From SAR324 cluster bacterium (GTDB lineage Bacteria > SAR324 > NAC60-12): a stretch of DNA of 64,000 bases. The stretch covers positions 372,001-436,000 of the forward strand of contig JANQJU010000033.1 of the NCBI GenBank assembly GCA_028281495.1, in the 5' to 3' direction. A program made the position numbers and the translations under genes. A model generated the notes under the pieces. It was not told the DNA's origin, did not search any database, and saw only the letters and a program-made list of their open reading frames with translations. Of this stretch, positions 1-10,052 are shown one piece after another. Numbering within the stretch: the stretch's first letter is position 1; each line of letters begins with the position of its first letter.

Positions 1-3000
1 TGGAGATAGTCCCCAAAAAACAGATTCACCCGCTGCACGTCAGAACTCAACGGCGGCCCAAATTCTGCGGAGGTGGTATCGAGCGAGCCGTCCCGTTGAA
101 TCTGAGCAAATCCGATATCGATCACCCCTTTGTCTTGATTCCGATTGATGTAGCGCACTTCCAATAACCAAAATTCCCCCTCGGTGTCTTGGAGCAGGTA
201 CACGGGCGGTCCATCGTCAAACTGGCTTTGGAACAGCGCTTCCGGATCACTGATGCTCATAAACGAAGCCGAGTTTTGCAGATTGGGACTCGTTAACAAG
301 CTGCCAAAATTGAACCCAAATGCGGTTTGTAAACCAATCAGCGGATTGCCATTGTCTGTGAGAGTAGGAGAAGGGCTAGCGGAGCTGAAGTCAGCATACA
401 ACGGAGCGATTCGGGCTTGGGGGGAACCAGCTGAATCATCCGTTCGAAGCAGGAAAGTTCCGGACTCTCGAACAAAATAAAAATCGGTGGTGGTGCTCAA
501 GGTAAGGAATGGTTCTCCACTGGAAAAATTGCTCAGTGTGGCCCCTTCTCCCGAATTGGCAAATAAGGTAATGCCGGGCACTTGGCGTTGTTCTTGGTCT
601 GGAGGAATCTCAAACGGTTCGTCAGGTGGGCACACTTCCAACGGATTCGCAAATCCATCCACAAATAAGGGGATCGATGGAATTTTGTTTCGGTATTCAT
701 TCGAGGTGATTTGAATCAGATATTCCTGATCGGGCGGAACATTCGTTGCTCGCAATTCTGCAAAGGTGCCCGGCGTGAGTGTCATGGTAATGGGGTCTCC
801 GGCAATTTCCGCCCCTTCAAAACCGAAACGTGCGGGAAACAACTGAGCGCTGAATTCGCTGCTGCTGATATTTTGGAAATCGTACGATACGATATGACAC
901 ACCACTTCCACATTCTGCCGTGACTGATTGCCAATGAAACGATCCTGAAAATCTTGGTCGGACTGGAATTCAGGAAGCTGTGGGAGTTCGCTGAAAATGT
1001 CCTCGCCTTCGGCAATATTGCGGATTTTGGCTTCCAAGGCGGTATGAGCGTCTCCATCTGAAAAGGCACTTTGATTCAACAAGCCCGCCACCAATGTCGA
1101 AACGGAAAAAGATTCAGATTTTGGCGATAAAAATTTGAAATTGTTGAACCGAGGCTGAAGTCTCAAAAAATTCTGGGCATCCACAAACTCTTCAAAAAAC
1201 CCGGCTGAAGCATCGATCAAGTATTCCGATTCCAACAACACCTTCAGGAAAAAGAAAGCCGCCTTCACCGTCAGTTCGGTTTCCGCACCGATGGTTTCCC
1301 CATACAAACTATTGGGGGTCCCGGGTGGAGGAAAAGCAGCAACCATCCCTTGTTGCAAAGCCCGACGCGCCCGGTCAAAGGCAAAACTAGGAGGAATGTC
1401 ACGCGATTCCACGCCAAGCACAAAATCCCGATATTCGATTCGGGATTGGGGAAAAGTGAAAAATTCTCCCTCCGCTTGGGAACGACTCATTTGTTCTTTC
1501 AAAGCTTCCCGCACAAACAAACCGTAATACGATTCGTCATTGGTCAACTCTTCCGCTGCTTTTTGAGGGTTGATTCCGAGCCTAAAGCGCATTCGGCTCA
1601 GCAATTCATCGCTGCTTACGGTTTCCCCTGAGGAAGGCACTTGTTGTTTGCCACTGTAGATCGGAATGATCTGCCCATTTTGTTCCACCAAGTTGACCGG
1701 TTCGGTACGCCATACAAAGTTCTCTGCCACCACAGCAGCTAAGCGTTTCACCGTGACAGTATTTGTGGAGGCGAGCATCATCTGATTGATCGCGGCATCG
1801 GAGATAACGGGTTCCAATTGTCGTCCAAACTGATGCATCAATTCCACTCGCTCCAAGTTTTTGCGTTCTTGCTCGGTTAAACTTGAGGGAGGACGAAAAA
1901 TCAGGCCATTGAGCACGGCCTCCGCGACATCCACATTCGCATTGGAGGGGTCAAACAACTGTGTGATCTCATTCACTTGGGTGGTCAAATCTGGAATCGA
2001 CTGACCAGCTGCCAAGCCTTGTGTGGAGACCGAACTGGCCAAACTGAATTCGCGGAAAATGATGTTGCCCAAGGCAGTCGTTCCAGCAATTTCGCTGGAA
2101 GCGAAGTTGGGCGGGGCATTGAATGCCGTGATGATTGTGTTATTGGTGGTGGTGATGGATGCACCTAAGCTCAAAAAGAAACGCTGGAAGGATTCCTTCC
2201 GGCGTTGTCCGAATTCCGGATCACTGGGATTGTTGAAATTCGCCAACGAAAAAGAGCCTCCTCCTACCTTGTTGAGGGTTCCAAAACTACCTTCCACGGC
2301 TCTGTCGATCAAATCCCCCTCAAAGTTGGCAACAAGCCCCGTGATTTCATTGCTCGCTGCTCCTAAAACAGCACGTTCCGCTCCAATTTCAAAATCACTA
2401 CGAAAAGACTCTTTGGTTTGTCCATCCCCTAAGGTGATGCGGGTTTGGGTTTCTCCTAAACTGGCCAACACGGGTTTGAACTGCAACACTTGCAAACCAG
2501 TCAAATCAATCCCCAAGGCTTGAAACAATTGATCTATCTGCATGGCAGCCACACTGGTCAAAGGGCTGGTGCGCACGATTTCATTTTCAGCATCTACATC
2601 TTCTTCCAAAGAGTGAACCGCAAACAGTTCGACCGTTTCCGAATCAGCACTGCTATAAACGGCCCGGATTTTAATCGCCCCTATGTTGGTGAACGCAATC
2701 TTGAAACTGTCGCGATTGGGACTTGAATTACAATCCCCGGGCAAACTCTGTATCTCCGAGACTGTGGACAAATTGCTGCTGAATTGAATTAAGTCGCTAC
2801 AAGTGATCTGATAATTTCCTTCTGTGTCTGTGGTGACCAATGCCAACGTCGTGGCCAGTTGATAGTCGTCCACATGATAAATCGACACTTGAGACTCTTG
2901 CCCCTGAAAATCAGCTTCGGAAAATTCTTGATTGGTTTCGGTTTGTTGAAAGGTTTGGGCGACTTGCCGGGCCGTGCCTAAGGTGGGTGGAAATGTGGCA

Positions 3001-3642
3001 ACTTGCCCCTGAAGTGGAGGTGCAGAGACTTCTCCGGTGTTGACCCAAAAGCCAGAATTGGCCGAAACGGTTGTGATGGCATTGTTTGTAATCAGTGTCT
3101 GCAATGGATGGCTAGCGGATACCGACCCACCATTGTTGTTCACAAAAACCCCCCAAGAATTTGCTGTGGGATCCCAGGTCCATAAACTACCTTTGGCCGT
3201 GGTCGTCGCCGTGCCGTCAAAGGTCTGCATTCCGGTAAAATCAGAAAGGTCGGCACCCGTTCCCAACAAATACCATCCCGTATCTGCGGTTTGGTTGAAA
3301 CTGGGGGTGCCGGTACTGCTTGGAATTGTGACAGTTCCTGTGATGCGGATCCAATAGCCTTGCCCTTCGTTCAAACTTTGCAACTTTGCAAAACGACTTA
3401 AGATTTCCAACTGAGGACTACGAAATTTAGCCTGCCAATTTTGCAGCTCAGAATTCCACCCCCAAATACTATGGATATTGCTTTGGTCCGTCACTAAAGT
3501 ATCCAAATCAGTACTGGATACGGTTCCCATATGCACCAAGTGCCAACCGGCGCTACTGAGTGTTTGTTCGGCCCAAGATGTGGGAAGAAGAAGCCAAAAA
3601 AAGATCCAGAGAGAAGAAAAAATTTTGAGAATTGATTTCATG
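1..3642 (-). CDS. Large secreted protein of unknown function, C-terminus outside window
   Basis: Reading the minus strand from an ATG at 3642 gives 1214 codons with no stop before the left edge, so the gene is cut by the window. A GAGG box lies about 6 bases before the start. The first ~25 residues (basic MKSILK, a Trp/Leu/Phe-rich core, then SWAEQ) look like a Sec signal peptide. Two related segments follow, at about residues 32-98 and 122-200. Each runs from GW(H/Y)L(V/L) through a W-x-W motif to a glycine-aromatic-Trp end (GYWI, GFWV). Such Trp-rich repeats occur in exported proteins of poorly known function. The remaining ~1000 residues show no motif I recognise and no further membrane segment. 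The next gene upstream, on the same strand, codes for a small lipoprotein and lies 72 bases away, so the two may be co-transcribed. Export is well supported. The function is not known. Confidence 0.85.
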
Positions 3643-3714
3643 GTAACCTCGTTAACCTATCCAAAGCCTGTGGGCGCTTAACCATAGATCGTCTATAGCT
3701 GAGGGAATCCGGTT

Positions 3715-3948
3715 TCAATTATCCCCACCGGGTGGAAAAAGCTTCCGAACCTGAGAACGTTGCGCTTGCACCGTTTCAATATACTGAATGGGAGAAGGCG
3801 GGAGTTCAATAGTCTCATTAACGGGCGCGACCGTATCGGGTGCTGTTCCAGAGGAACTACTGCTCGAAGAACTCCCTCCGCTGCCGCAAGCCATCAGCCC
3901 TAAAAAACTGGTGAGTAAAACTACCAGTATTTGAATCGAGTGTTTCAT
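3715..3948 (-). CDS. Small predicted lipoprotein
   Basis: This 77-residue protein starts with a classic lipoprotein signal: MKHS, a hydrophobic stretch, then a lipobox ending LMAC with the lipidated Cys at about residue 21. A Gly/Ser-rich linker (eight serines in a row) follows the Cys, then a short Pro-rich tail with no known fold. It is probably a lipid-anchored envelope peptide. It precedes the large secreted protein on the same strand by 72 bases. A short perfect palindrome in the gap (3684-3696) could be a weak hairpin. The function is unknown, and the small size makes homology calls unreliable. Confidence 0.7.
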   Translation of the reverse strand: MKHSIQILVVLLTSFLGLMACGSGGSSSSSSSSGTAPDTVAPVNETIELPPSPIQYIETVQAQRSQVRKLFPPGGDN

Positions 3949-4035
3949 TTTTTTTCATCCTGCAATTAGTGAATGAAATAAGTGAAGAAGTAGATCAAAA
4001 CCCCATCCATTGACGCTATCATGATCAGTAAAAAA

Positions 4036-4419
4036 TTAAAGATTAATGCCCCAGAAACGGTTCGTTTCTTCCAGGTGAGACAGCACGCGCTCTAAGAGCA
4101 TTTTCCCTTCTGTATGGAGTTCCTCAAATTGGATTCCGATCAAATGACACATGCGGCTCTCATCAAACTGATACCGTTTGACGATTCCCGTGATGCGTAC
4201 CTCCCCTCCTTCAGCAAAGTTTTCATTGGAAGGAAATACTAGAATGAAGGGGTAGACCTGCCCTTCTTCCAAGAGAGGGGGGTGGTCAGCACGGAATGAC
4301 AGTCCTTGGAGACTGAGGTCTGACAATTCGTAAGACTTTCCTTGATAGACAACCGAAGCCATTCCCCAAAAACGAGTGGCTTTACGTCGGGTGGAATTGG
4401 ACGTGGACTCAGATGACAT
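4036..4419 (-). CDS. PilZ domain protein, putative cyclic-di-GMP receptor
   Basis: The protein is 127 residues from the ATG at 4419, which has a GAGG box about 7 bases upstream. A longer reading from 4524 adds a hydrophobic stretch of 35 residues without family similarity, so I prefer 4419. The two hallmarks of PilZ domains are visible: an RRKATR motif near residue 11 (RxxxR type) and DLSLQG near residue 37 (D/NxSxxG). The rest is the usual beta-barrel length. PilZ proteins bind cyclic-di-GMP and pass the signal to motility, polysaccharide or virulence machinery. The partner here is not evident. It is divergent from the RDD gene at 4594 and is not clearly in an operon. Confidence 0.8.
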   Translation of the reverse strand: MSSESTSNSTRRKATRFWGMASVVYQGKSYELSDLSLQGLSFRADHPPLLEEGQVYPFILVFPSNENFAEGGEVRITGIVKRYQFDESRMCHLIGIQFEELHTEGKMLLERVLSHLEETNRFWGINL

Positions 4420-4593
4420 AGTGGCCTCAACATAGAATAATAGAATAAGATGCTTCATAACCAGTTGGTAATTCACAACAAACCTTAACATTCTGATGAA
4501 AAAGAACTGTGGCAGGAGTAACAAGATAAAACTTGCTTTTCATCCGAGCTTTGTGGCGTTTTGGCAGCATTCATCTAACGAGGAGTATGGGTC

Positions 4594-5154
4594 ATGATGA
4601 CGGCTGAAATCATATGCAACGAGTGTAAAAAGCGCTATCGAGATGAGGATGTCATCCGTTACAGCAAAGCTGCCATTTGTGGGGCTTGCAAACCGATCTT
4701 TTTGCAACGCCTCAAGGAAGGAGCAGCCATTCCTGGATTGTGGCATTATGGTGGTTTTGGTATCCGGTTGGCTGCCAAAATCATTGATGGAGTGATCTTG
4801 ACGATCATCAGTTGGACGATTTCTATCATCACCCTGATGCCATTTGGTGGAGAAGAGTTTGGCGCACAATTTTTGATCCAAATGGTGTCTTCCTTGGTAC
4901 AGATGGGCATTGCCGTGGCATACAACACCTGGTTTGTTGGCAAGTATGGGGCCACGCCGGGCAAGATGGCATGTGGTTTGAGGATTATCTTACCCGATGG
5001 TGAACCGGTCAGCTATGGACGGGCCTGTGGGCGTGCTTTTGCAGAATACCTCAGCAGTTTCACCCTGTTGATTGGGTACCTGATCGCAATTTTTGATGAA
5101 GAACGAAAAACACTACACGATATCATCTGCAATACCCGTGTGGTTCATGTCTAA
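4594..5154 (+). CDS. RDD family membrane protein with N-terminal zinc ribbon
   Basis: This 186-residue protein has a CxxC pair (CNEC, residues 8-11) and a second one (CGAC, about 29-32) that together should bind one zinc. A typical RDD domain follows, with GIRLAAKIIDG carrying the conserved Arg and Asp, two or three membrane segments, and the downstream GKMACGLRI and LHDIICNTRVV motifs. RDD proteins are poorly characterised integral membrane proteins, and some are linked to ion or polyamine transport. A GAGGAG box lies about 9 bases before the first ATG, and ATG at 4597 is an alternative start. The gene begins a tight plus-strand operon: 15 bases separate it from the next zinc-finger gene, which overlaps cobD. 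Confidence 0.75.
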   Translation: MMTAEIICNECKKRYRDEDVIRYSKAAICGACKPIFLQRLKEGAAIPGLWHYGGFGIRLAAKIIDGVILTIISWTISIITLMPFGGEEFGAQFLIQMVSSLVQMGIAVAYNTWFVGKYGATPGKMACGLRIILPDGEPVSYGRACGRAFAEYLSSFTLLIGYLIAIFDEERKTLHDIICNTRVVHV

Positions 5155-5169
5155 AGGGAAAAGAATGCT

Positions 5170-5760
5170 ATGGAACACCCTTTGATCACTTGCCATCGTT
5201 GCGAAACTCCTATCCCTGCTACGGCATGGAACACTCCGGAACCCGTAGCGTGTCAAACTTGTGCCAATTTAGCTCAAGTGGAAGTTTTTCCCGCAGTCAT
5301 GCGCCCGCTCTCCATCGGCTCTTTCGGGGAACCCGTTCCCGAAGGTCAAGCCAGTTGTTTTTACCATCCCCAAAAAAAAGCAGAGGAAACCTGCACACAA
5401 TGCGGACGATTTGTATGTGGACTGTGTGATATCGAATTCAGTAACACCCATGTGTGTCCCGTATGTTTGAGCAGAAGCCGATTCAAAGGCACTTTCGTGG
5501 AACTGAAAACTTACCAAAGTCGTCCTGATTTTATTGCACTGCTTTGTGCCGTACTCCCCATCTTGATATTCCCGTTTACCCTGTTTACTGGACCGCTGGC
5601 TTTAGTTTTAGGAATTCGCGCCTTGCGGACCCCCGCTCTCATTTTCCGCCGATCTAAGATACCCGCTTTGCTGGCAATCCTAATCGCCGTCCTTGAAATT
5701 CTGGCATGGATGGGGCTGATTGCTGTGGGGATGATGGGGATTTCTGAAGCCATCGAATGA
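5170..5760 (+). CDS. Zinc-finger (B-box like) membrane protein
   Basis: This 196-residue protein begins with a CxxC pair (CHRC near residue 9, CQTC near 28) and then carries a Cys/His-rich segment at about residues 62-100. The order is CFYHP, CTQCGRFVC, CDIE, H-V-CPVC, which is a bacterial B-box type zinc-binding pattern. Two hydrophobic segments fill about residues 118-150 and 160-190. The layout parallels the preceding RDD protein (zinc module, then membrane segments), suggesting related roles. The stop overlaps the cobD start (ATGA), so translation is probably coupled. The function is unknown. Zinc binding and membrane location are predictions from the sequence. Confidence 0.7.
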   Translation: MEHPLITCHRCETPIPATAWNTPEPVACQTCANLAQVEVFPAVMRPLSIGSFGEPVPEGQASCFYHPQKKAEETCTQCGRFVCGLCDIEFSNTHVCPVCLSRSRFKGTFVELKTYQSRPDFIALLCAVLPILIFPFTLFTGPLALVLGIRALRTPALIFRRSKIPALLAILIAVLEILAWMGLIAVGMMGISEAIE

Positions 5761-6734
5761 TCTACGACCCCTTCCTTTTTATTTTATTTTGTATTGGTCT
5801 GGATAGCTTACTTGGTGATCCCAATTACCGTTGGCATCCCATTCGATTGATAGGCGACCTTCTCCGCATGTACGAAGTCCATTTGCGCCGATGGGGGTGG
5901 GACGGTAAGGGTGGAGGAATACTGCTCTTTGTGGCATTGGCAGTCACGGGAGTTGGTGGTGTGGAAGTGATTTATTATGCAAGCAGTGCGATTCATCCGG
6001 CTTTGGGATGGGCATGGCATTTGTACATTGCTTACAGCATGCTTGCATTGAAGGATCTGTGTGTTCATGGCAGACGCGTGGCACAAGCGACCCATGCTTG
6101 GCAACTGCCTCAAGCCCGCTATCACACCAGTATGCTGGTGGGACGCGACACCAACAAACTCGATCTCAAAGCTTGCAACCGTGCTGCGATTGAAAGCTTG
6201 AGTGAAAACTTAACCGATGGAGTGATCGCTCCCCTGTTTTATCTCGTCCTGTTTGGGGTTCCGGGCATGGTGCTGTTTAAAATTGTAAGCACAATGGATT
6301 CCATGGTGGGATACAAAACAGAAAAGTATCTCCATTTCGGTTGGTTTGGAGCAAGAACAGATGATGCCCTGAACTTTTTACCTGCTCGACTGACGTGGTT
6401 ATTGATCGCCATCGTTTCCGCTTGCTTACCACGTTTTTCTGGGTGGAAGGCACTGCACGTCGGATGGAAACAACACAAACAGTTGCCCAGCACCAATGCG
6501 GGTTGGAGCGAGGCAGCAGCAGCGGGAGCATTACAAATCAAATTAGTCGGCCCCATTTGGCGCCAAGGAAAATTGGCCTTAGATGTGTGGATCGGAGCAA
6601 CAGGAGATCCTGCTGGAGCTAGCTCTGGCGATATCTACCGCATGATCTTGCTCAACATCGGTGTGACATTTCTGTTTCTAGGGTTAGTTTATGGGGTATG
6701 GGCGCTTGGCCTTTGGGGAGCCCCCTTCTGGTAA
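5757..6734 (+). CDS. cobD: Adenosylcobinamide-phosphate synthase (CobD/CbiB)
   Basis: CobD/CbiB is an integral membrane enzyme of cobalamin synthesis that attaches the aminopropanol (phosphate) arm to adenosylcobyric acid. The N-terminus carries the family signature LDSLLGDPNYRWHPIRLIG, and several hydrophobic segments follow over 325 residues, a normal length. The conserved KIVSTMDSMVGYK region near residue 180 is also present. The ATG overlaps the stop of the preceding zinc-finger gene by four bases. No other cobalamin gene and no cobalamin riboswitch is visible nearby, so the remaining pathway must be elsewhere. The family call is firm. The functional link to the two upstream membrane proteins is unknown. 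The symbol follows the CobD convention used outside enterics. Confidence 0.92.
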   Translation: MIYDPFLFILFCIGLDSLLGDPNYRWHPIRLIGDLLRMYEVHLRRWGWDGKGGGILLFVALAVTGVGGVEVIYYASSAIHPALGWAWHLYIAYSMLALKDLCVHGRRVAQATHAWQLPQARYHTSMLVGRDTNKLDLKACNRAAIESLSENLTDGVIAPLFYLVLFGVPGMVLFKIVSTMDSMVGYKTEKYLHFGWFGARTDDALNFLPARLTWLLIAIVSACLPRFSGWKALHVGWKQHKQLPSTNAGWSEAAAAGALQIKLVGPIWRQGKLALDVWIGATGDPAGASSGDIYRMILLNIGVTFLFLGLVYGVWALGLWGAPFW

Positions 6735-6771
6735 CCCTCTGAGGAGTCTTCAAAAAAAGCACGGAGGTTGC

Positions 6772-9700
6772 TTACTGATAATGAATTTCAAGATGGGAGA
6801 GGTAATGTTTCAGTTCGTGAAAATGCGATTCCAAATAGTACGCTTCCTCATTTTTAGCGGCTTGATAAATCGTTTGCCCTAGCTGGCTGAGCATGCGCAA
6901 ACCAAGTGCCCCTCCAGTCCCTTTCATTTTGTGGCTCAGTTGACGGATGGTATCAAAATCATCTTCGAGTAATGCCGTTTCCATGCTTTGAATCGCAACA
7001 CGCTGCCGATCCAAATAGCCCGGAATGAAGTCTTGTAAATCGGACTCCACATAAACCACAAATTTGTTGCCTTGCATTTCGGTTTCAGCAACCCCCTCGG
7101 TCTCAGCAGAAGTTACTTGCCAAGTGCTTCCTCCCTCCATTCCAGAAGTGTGGATGAGCTTTAGCATGTCTAGTAGCTCTTTCTTTTTTAATGGTTTGGG
7201 CAGGAAGTAGGTACACCCTGCCTCTTTGCATCGTTCAATATCGGAAGACATGGCATAAGCCGTCTGAGCCACAATCGGAATCGGGGTGCGCTCCTGCTGT
7301 GCTTCCCATTCTCGGATATGTTTGGTTGCGGTGTAACCATCGGTTCCAGGCATTTGAATATCCATAAGAATGAGGTCGAAACGTTCAGACTGAAATCGTT
7401 GAAAGGCTTGGTCACCATCTTGGGCAGTGACCAAGGTGCAATCGGTGTTTTCCAAATAGTGCTGAATCAGCATGGCATTCACGTCGGAATCTTCTACTAA
7501 CAAGATACGAAAAGGCGGCAGTTCGGGAACCGGAGCGCTTTCCTCCGATTCTAAGGCCAAGTGAATCTGTTTCCGGTGGAGTATTGTAGCGACCAACGAA
7601 TAGAGCTCTTCCTGAAAAAAAGGTTTGAAGAGGTGAAACATGATTCCCGCCTTTTGCAGCATAGCAATCTGCTCTTCGACATTTTCAGAGGTGAGCATGA
7701 GGATGGGTTGGGTCCGTTGGAAATCAGCAACCGTGTGCCAAGCTTTTGCCACGTCATGTCCCTCGAATCCAGGCAGATGAAAATCCAGAAAAGCGAGGCT
7801 ATAAGGTACATGGCTATCGGCAGCCTGGGATAACATTTCTAAGGCTTGACGCCCATTTTCCGCCTCATGGATTTCTGGTTCCAGGCTAGCCAGCATGTCA
7901 CGTAAAATTTGGCGAATCACCGGGGTGTCATCTGCAATAAGCACTTTTTGATCGTTTAAGGAAAAAAACATAACCGGTTCTTCATGAGGAGCATTGCCTT
8001 GGGTTTCAGCAAGTGGAATGGTGAAATGAAACGTACTCCCCTGCCCACGCTCACTTTCCAACCAAATGGTGCCGCCCATCAGTTCCACCAATTTTTGAGA
8101 AATCGCCAACCCCAACCCGGTTCCATTATGGGGGCTGTTTTCCTCGCCGCGCTCAAAACGTTGGAAGATTTGATGGTGGTACTCGGTACCGATTCCCATT
8201 CCCGTATCCGATACAGAAAACAGCAGCTTTGGGGCCTGTTCCTCCTCCTGAGTCAGCTGTACCCTCAGCACAATTACCCCGTCTTGGGTGAACTTCACCG
8301 CATTTCCAATCAAATTGAGCAACAACTGATGCAAGCGATTTGGATCGGCCACTACATAGCTTGGAGTGTTCGGTAGAAGATGTACTGCAAATTCCAAGGA
8401 CTTCTGGTGCGCTTTGGGAGCCATCAGTTGAGCTACCGATTGGATGAATTCTGGCAAATGGAAACGATCTGGTTCGAGTTCTAATTTACCCGTCTCGATT
8501 TTAGAGAGGTCCAAAATGTCATTGATCAGTTGCAATAAGCTCCTGCCCCCCGAAGTCAGCACGGCGATGTAATTTTTCTGGGTCGGGTTGAGTTTGGTTT
8601 CATCTAGCAATTCGGTTACCCCTAAGATTGCATTAAGAGGGGTTCGAATTTCGTGGCTCACATTAGAAATAAAGAGCGATTTAGCTAAGTTGGCGCGTTC
8701 GGCCTCCTCGGTCGCTTTCCTTAAGGATTCGGTCAACTGAGCTTGTTGCGCTTCGATTTGTTTCCGTTCTTCTATCTCCTGTTGCAGCTTGAGGTTAATG
8801 GCCCGTAACGCTTGGGTACGACGGTCCACCGCTTGGGTCAGGCGTTTGTTAAAATAAAATAAAGCCATAACCACCACGATCAACACCAGACTGATCACCC
8901 CTCCAACCCCCGCTCCCCAAACCAACCAAGGCGGAAAGTGCGACGGTTGGTTCTTATAGATAAAGCCATCGAGCGAATAGTCCGAAGATGCCAATCCCAA
9001 ATCCACATAGGTTTGGGCAATGTGCTGCCATCGCCCCGGGTTCATATGTCCAATTTCTATCAAATCAGGAAGCATCAGCCGCTGAATGGCTTGGGCTTCA
9101 TATTCCAAGTGGGATCGAGATTTGGCAGAGGGATATTTGTTGAGGATCAGGTCAATGATTTCTTCAGGATGCGCCATCGCATATTGCCATCCCGCTAACG
9201 AAGCGCGGCGGAATGCTTCAACTTCCTTGGGATGTTGTTTCAGATGTTTTTCTGAAGTCAGCAGAAGATCGCCATAAAAATCGATACCATAGGTCGTAGG
9301 ACGGATGACATGATAGGGAACATTCAAGCGTTGAAAATAGAAGGGTTCATTGGTTGAATACCCCGCCAGGGCATCGGCACGGCCATCCAGCAAATCTTGA
9401 ACTTTCCAGGAATGCTCCACCCACTCCACTGACTGCGGATCCACCCCTTCTTGCGTGAGCATCGCGAGCAAAGGGGCACTGGCAGCTCCAGAACGGGCCA
9501 TCAGTCGGCGTCCGATCAAACCTTGAGGAGTGTCGATCCCGGAGCGAGACAACGTGATGATGATTTCAGGAGCATGTTGAAAGATCGCCGAAAGGACAAC
9601 GATCGGCTTGCCTTGCAAACGATCTAGTAAGGCTTCTGCACCCGAGATCGTGTATTCGGCTTCTCCTTGCAATAGCAACTCGATGGGTAACGGAAGATCA

Positions 9701-9903
9701 GGATCGCGTTCCAAGAGCTCTACTTGCAAACCCATGGTATCGTAAAACCCCTTTTCCACGGCAGCATAATAGCCAGCAAACTGAAATTGGTGCTCCCACT
9801 TCAATTGGAGACGTACCGTTTCCTTATCATCTGGATATCCAAGACTGGGGATCACCCCCAGGAAGATCCCCAGAAGCCAACCCAACAATTTGCTTCTCAT
9901 CAT
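6772..9903 (-). CDS. Hybrid sensor histidine kinase with NMT1-like sensor, two receivers and HPt
   Basis: The protein is 1043 residues. After a signal sequence comes a periplasmic NMT1/THI5-like binding domain (about 27-320, with QLKWEHQFQFAGYYAA), the fold that binds thiamine-pyrimidine or similar ligands. A membrane segment lies near 328-350, followed by a coiled coil. The HisKA box is SNVSHEIRTPLN with His417, and the HATPase domain has its N box (NLIGNAVKF) and GTGLGLAISQKL. Two receiver domains have candidate phospho-acceptors Asp707 (LDFHLPG) and Asp848 (MDIQMPG). A C-terminal HPt domain carries His991 (LSHKMKGTGG). This is a full intramolecular phosphorelay like BvgS, with a different sensor. 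No cognate output regulator lies beside it; the next kinase gene is divergent. Start is ATG at 9903 or 9900, with a weak ribosome site. The ligand is inferred from fold only. Confidence 0.9.
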   Translation of the reverse strand: MMRSKLLGWLLGIFLGVIPSLGYPDDKETVRLQLKWEHQFQFAGYYAAVEKGFYDTMGLQVELLERDPDLPLPIELLLQGEAEYTISGAEALLDRLQGKPIVVLSAIFQHAPEIIITLSRSGIDTPQGLIGRRLMARSGAASAPLLAMLTQEGVDPQSVEWVEHSWKVQDLLDGRADALAGYSTNEPFYFQRLNVPYHVIRPTTYGIDFYGDLLLTSEKHLKQHPKEVEAFRRASLAGWQYAMAHPEEIIDLILNKYPSAKSRSHLEYEAQAIQRLMLPDLIEIGHMNPGRWQHIAQTYVDLGLASSDYSLDGFIYKNQPSHFPPWLVWGAGVGGVISLVLIVVVMALFYFNKRLTQAVDRRTQALRAINLKLQQEIEERKQIEAQQAQLTESLRKATEEAERANLAKSLFISNVSHEIRTPLNAILGVTELLDETKLNPTQKNYIAVLTSGGRSLLQLINDILDLSKIETGKLELEPDRFHLPEFIQSVAQLMAPKAHQKSLEFAVHLLPNTPSYVVADPNRLHQLLLNLIGNAVKFTQDGVIVLRVQLTQEEEQAPKLLFSVSDTGMGIGTEYHHQIFQRFERGEENSPHNGTGLGLAISQKLVELMGGTIWLESERGQGSTFHFTIPLAETQGNAPHEEPVMFFSLNDQKVLIADDTPVIRQILRDMLASLEPEIHEAENGRQALEMLSQAADSHVPYSLAFLDFHLPGFEGHDVAKAWHTVADFQRTQPILMLTSENVEEQIAMLQKAGIMFHLFKPFFQEELYSLVATILHRKQIHLALESEESAPVPELPPFRILLVEDSDVNAMLIQHYLENTDCTLVTAQDGDQAFQRFQSERFDLILMDIQMPGTDGYTATKHIREWEAQQERTPIPIVAQTAYAMSSDIERCKEAGCTYFLPKPLKKKELLDMLKLIHTSGMEGGSTWQVTSAETEGVAETEMQGNKFVVYVESDLQDFIPGYLDRQRVAIQSMETALLEDDFDTIRQLSHKMKGTGGALGLRMLSQLGQTIYQAAKNEEAYYLESHFHELKHYLSHLEIHYQ

Positions 9904-10052
9904 TTCAATGGATTCAAAAAGTAAAGAAAGGATTGTGTTCGAAACGTTTCACTCATCATACCCAGAACGCTAGGGGCTTGCAAAATATTGTACGGGTATT
10001 AGGGTGAAGTTTTTTTGTCGAAATTCATCGTGTTAGAGGAGAGGTTTCGAAG

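Noticed and set aside
1..3640. Plus-strand and short minus-strand frames at the left edge
   Set aside because: One continuous minus-strand frame with a signal peptide covers the whole segment. The shorter frames are incidental.
3684..3696. ATAGA-TCG-TCTAT palindrome as a terminator or operator
   Set aside because: The arms are only five bases, AT-rich and without a T run, so it is probably chance.
4420..4524. A longer N-terminus for the PilZ protein
   Set aside because: ATG 4419 has a good ribosome site and places the RxxxR motif at the expected distance from the start.
4540..5170. Cobalamin riboswitch upstream of the cobD operon
   Set aside because: I could not find the conserved B12-box or the long leader that such an element needs; only about 70-170 bases are available.
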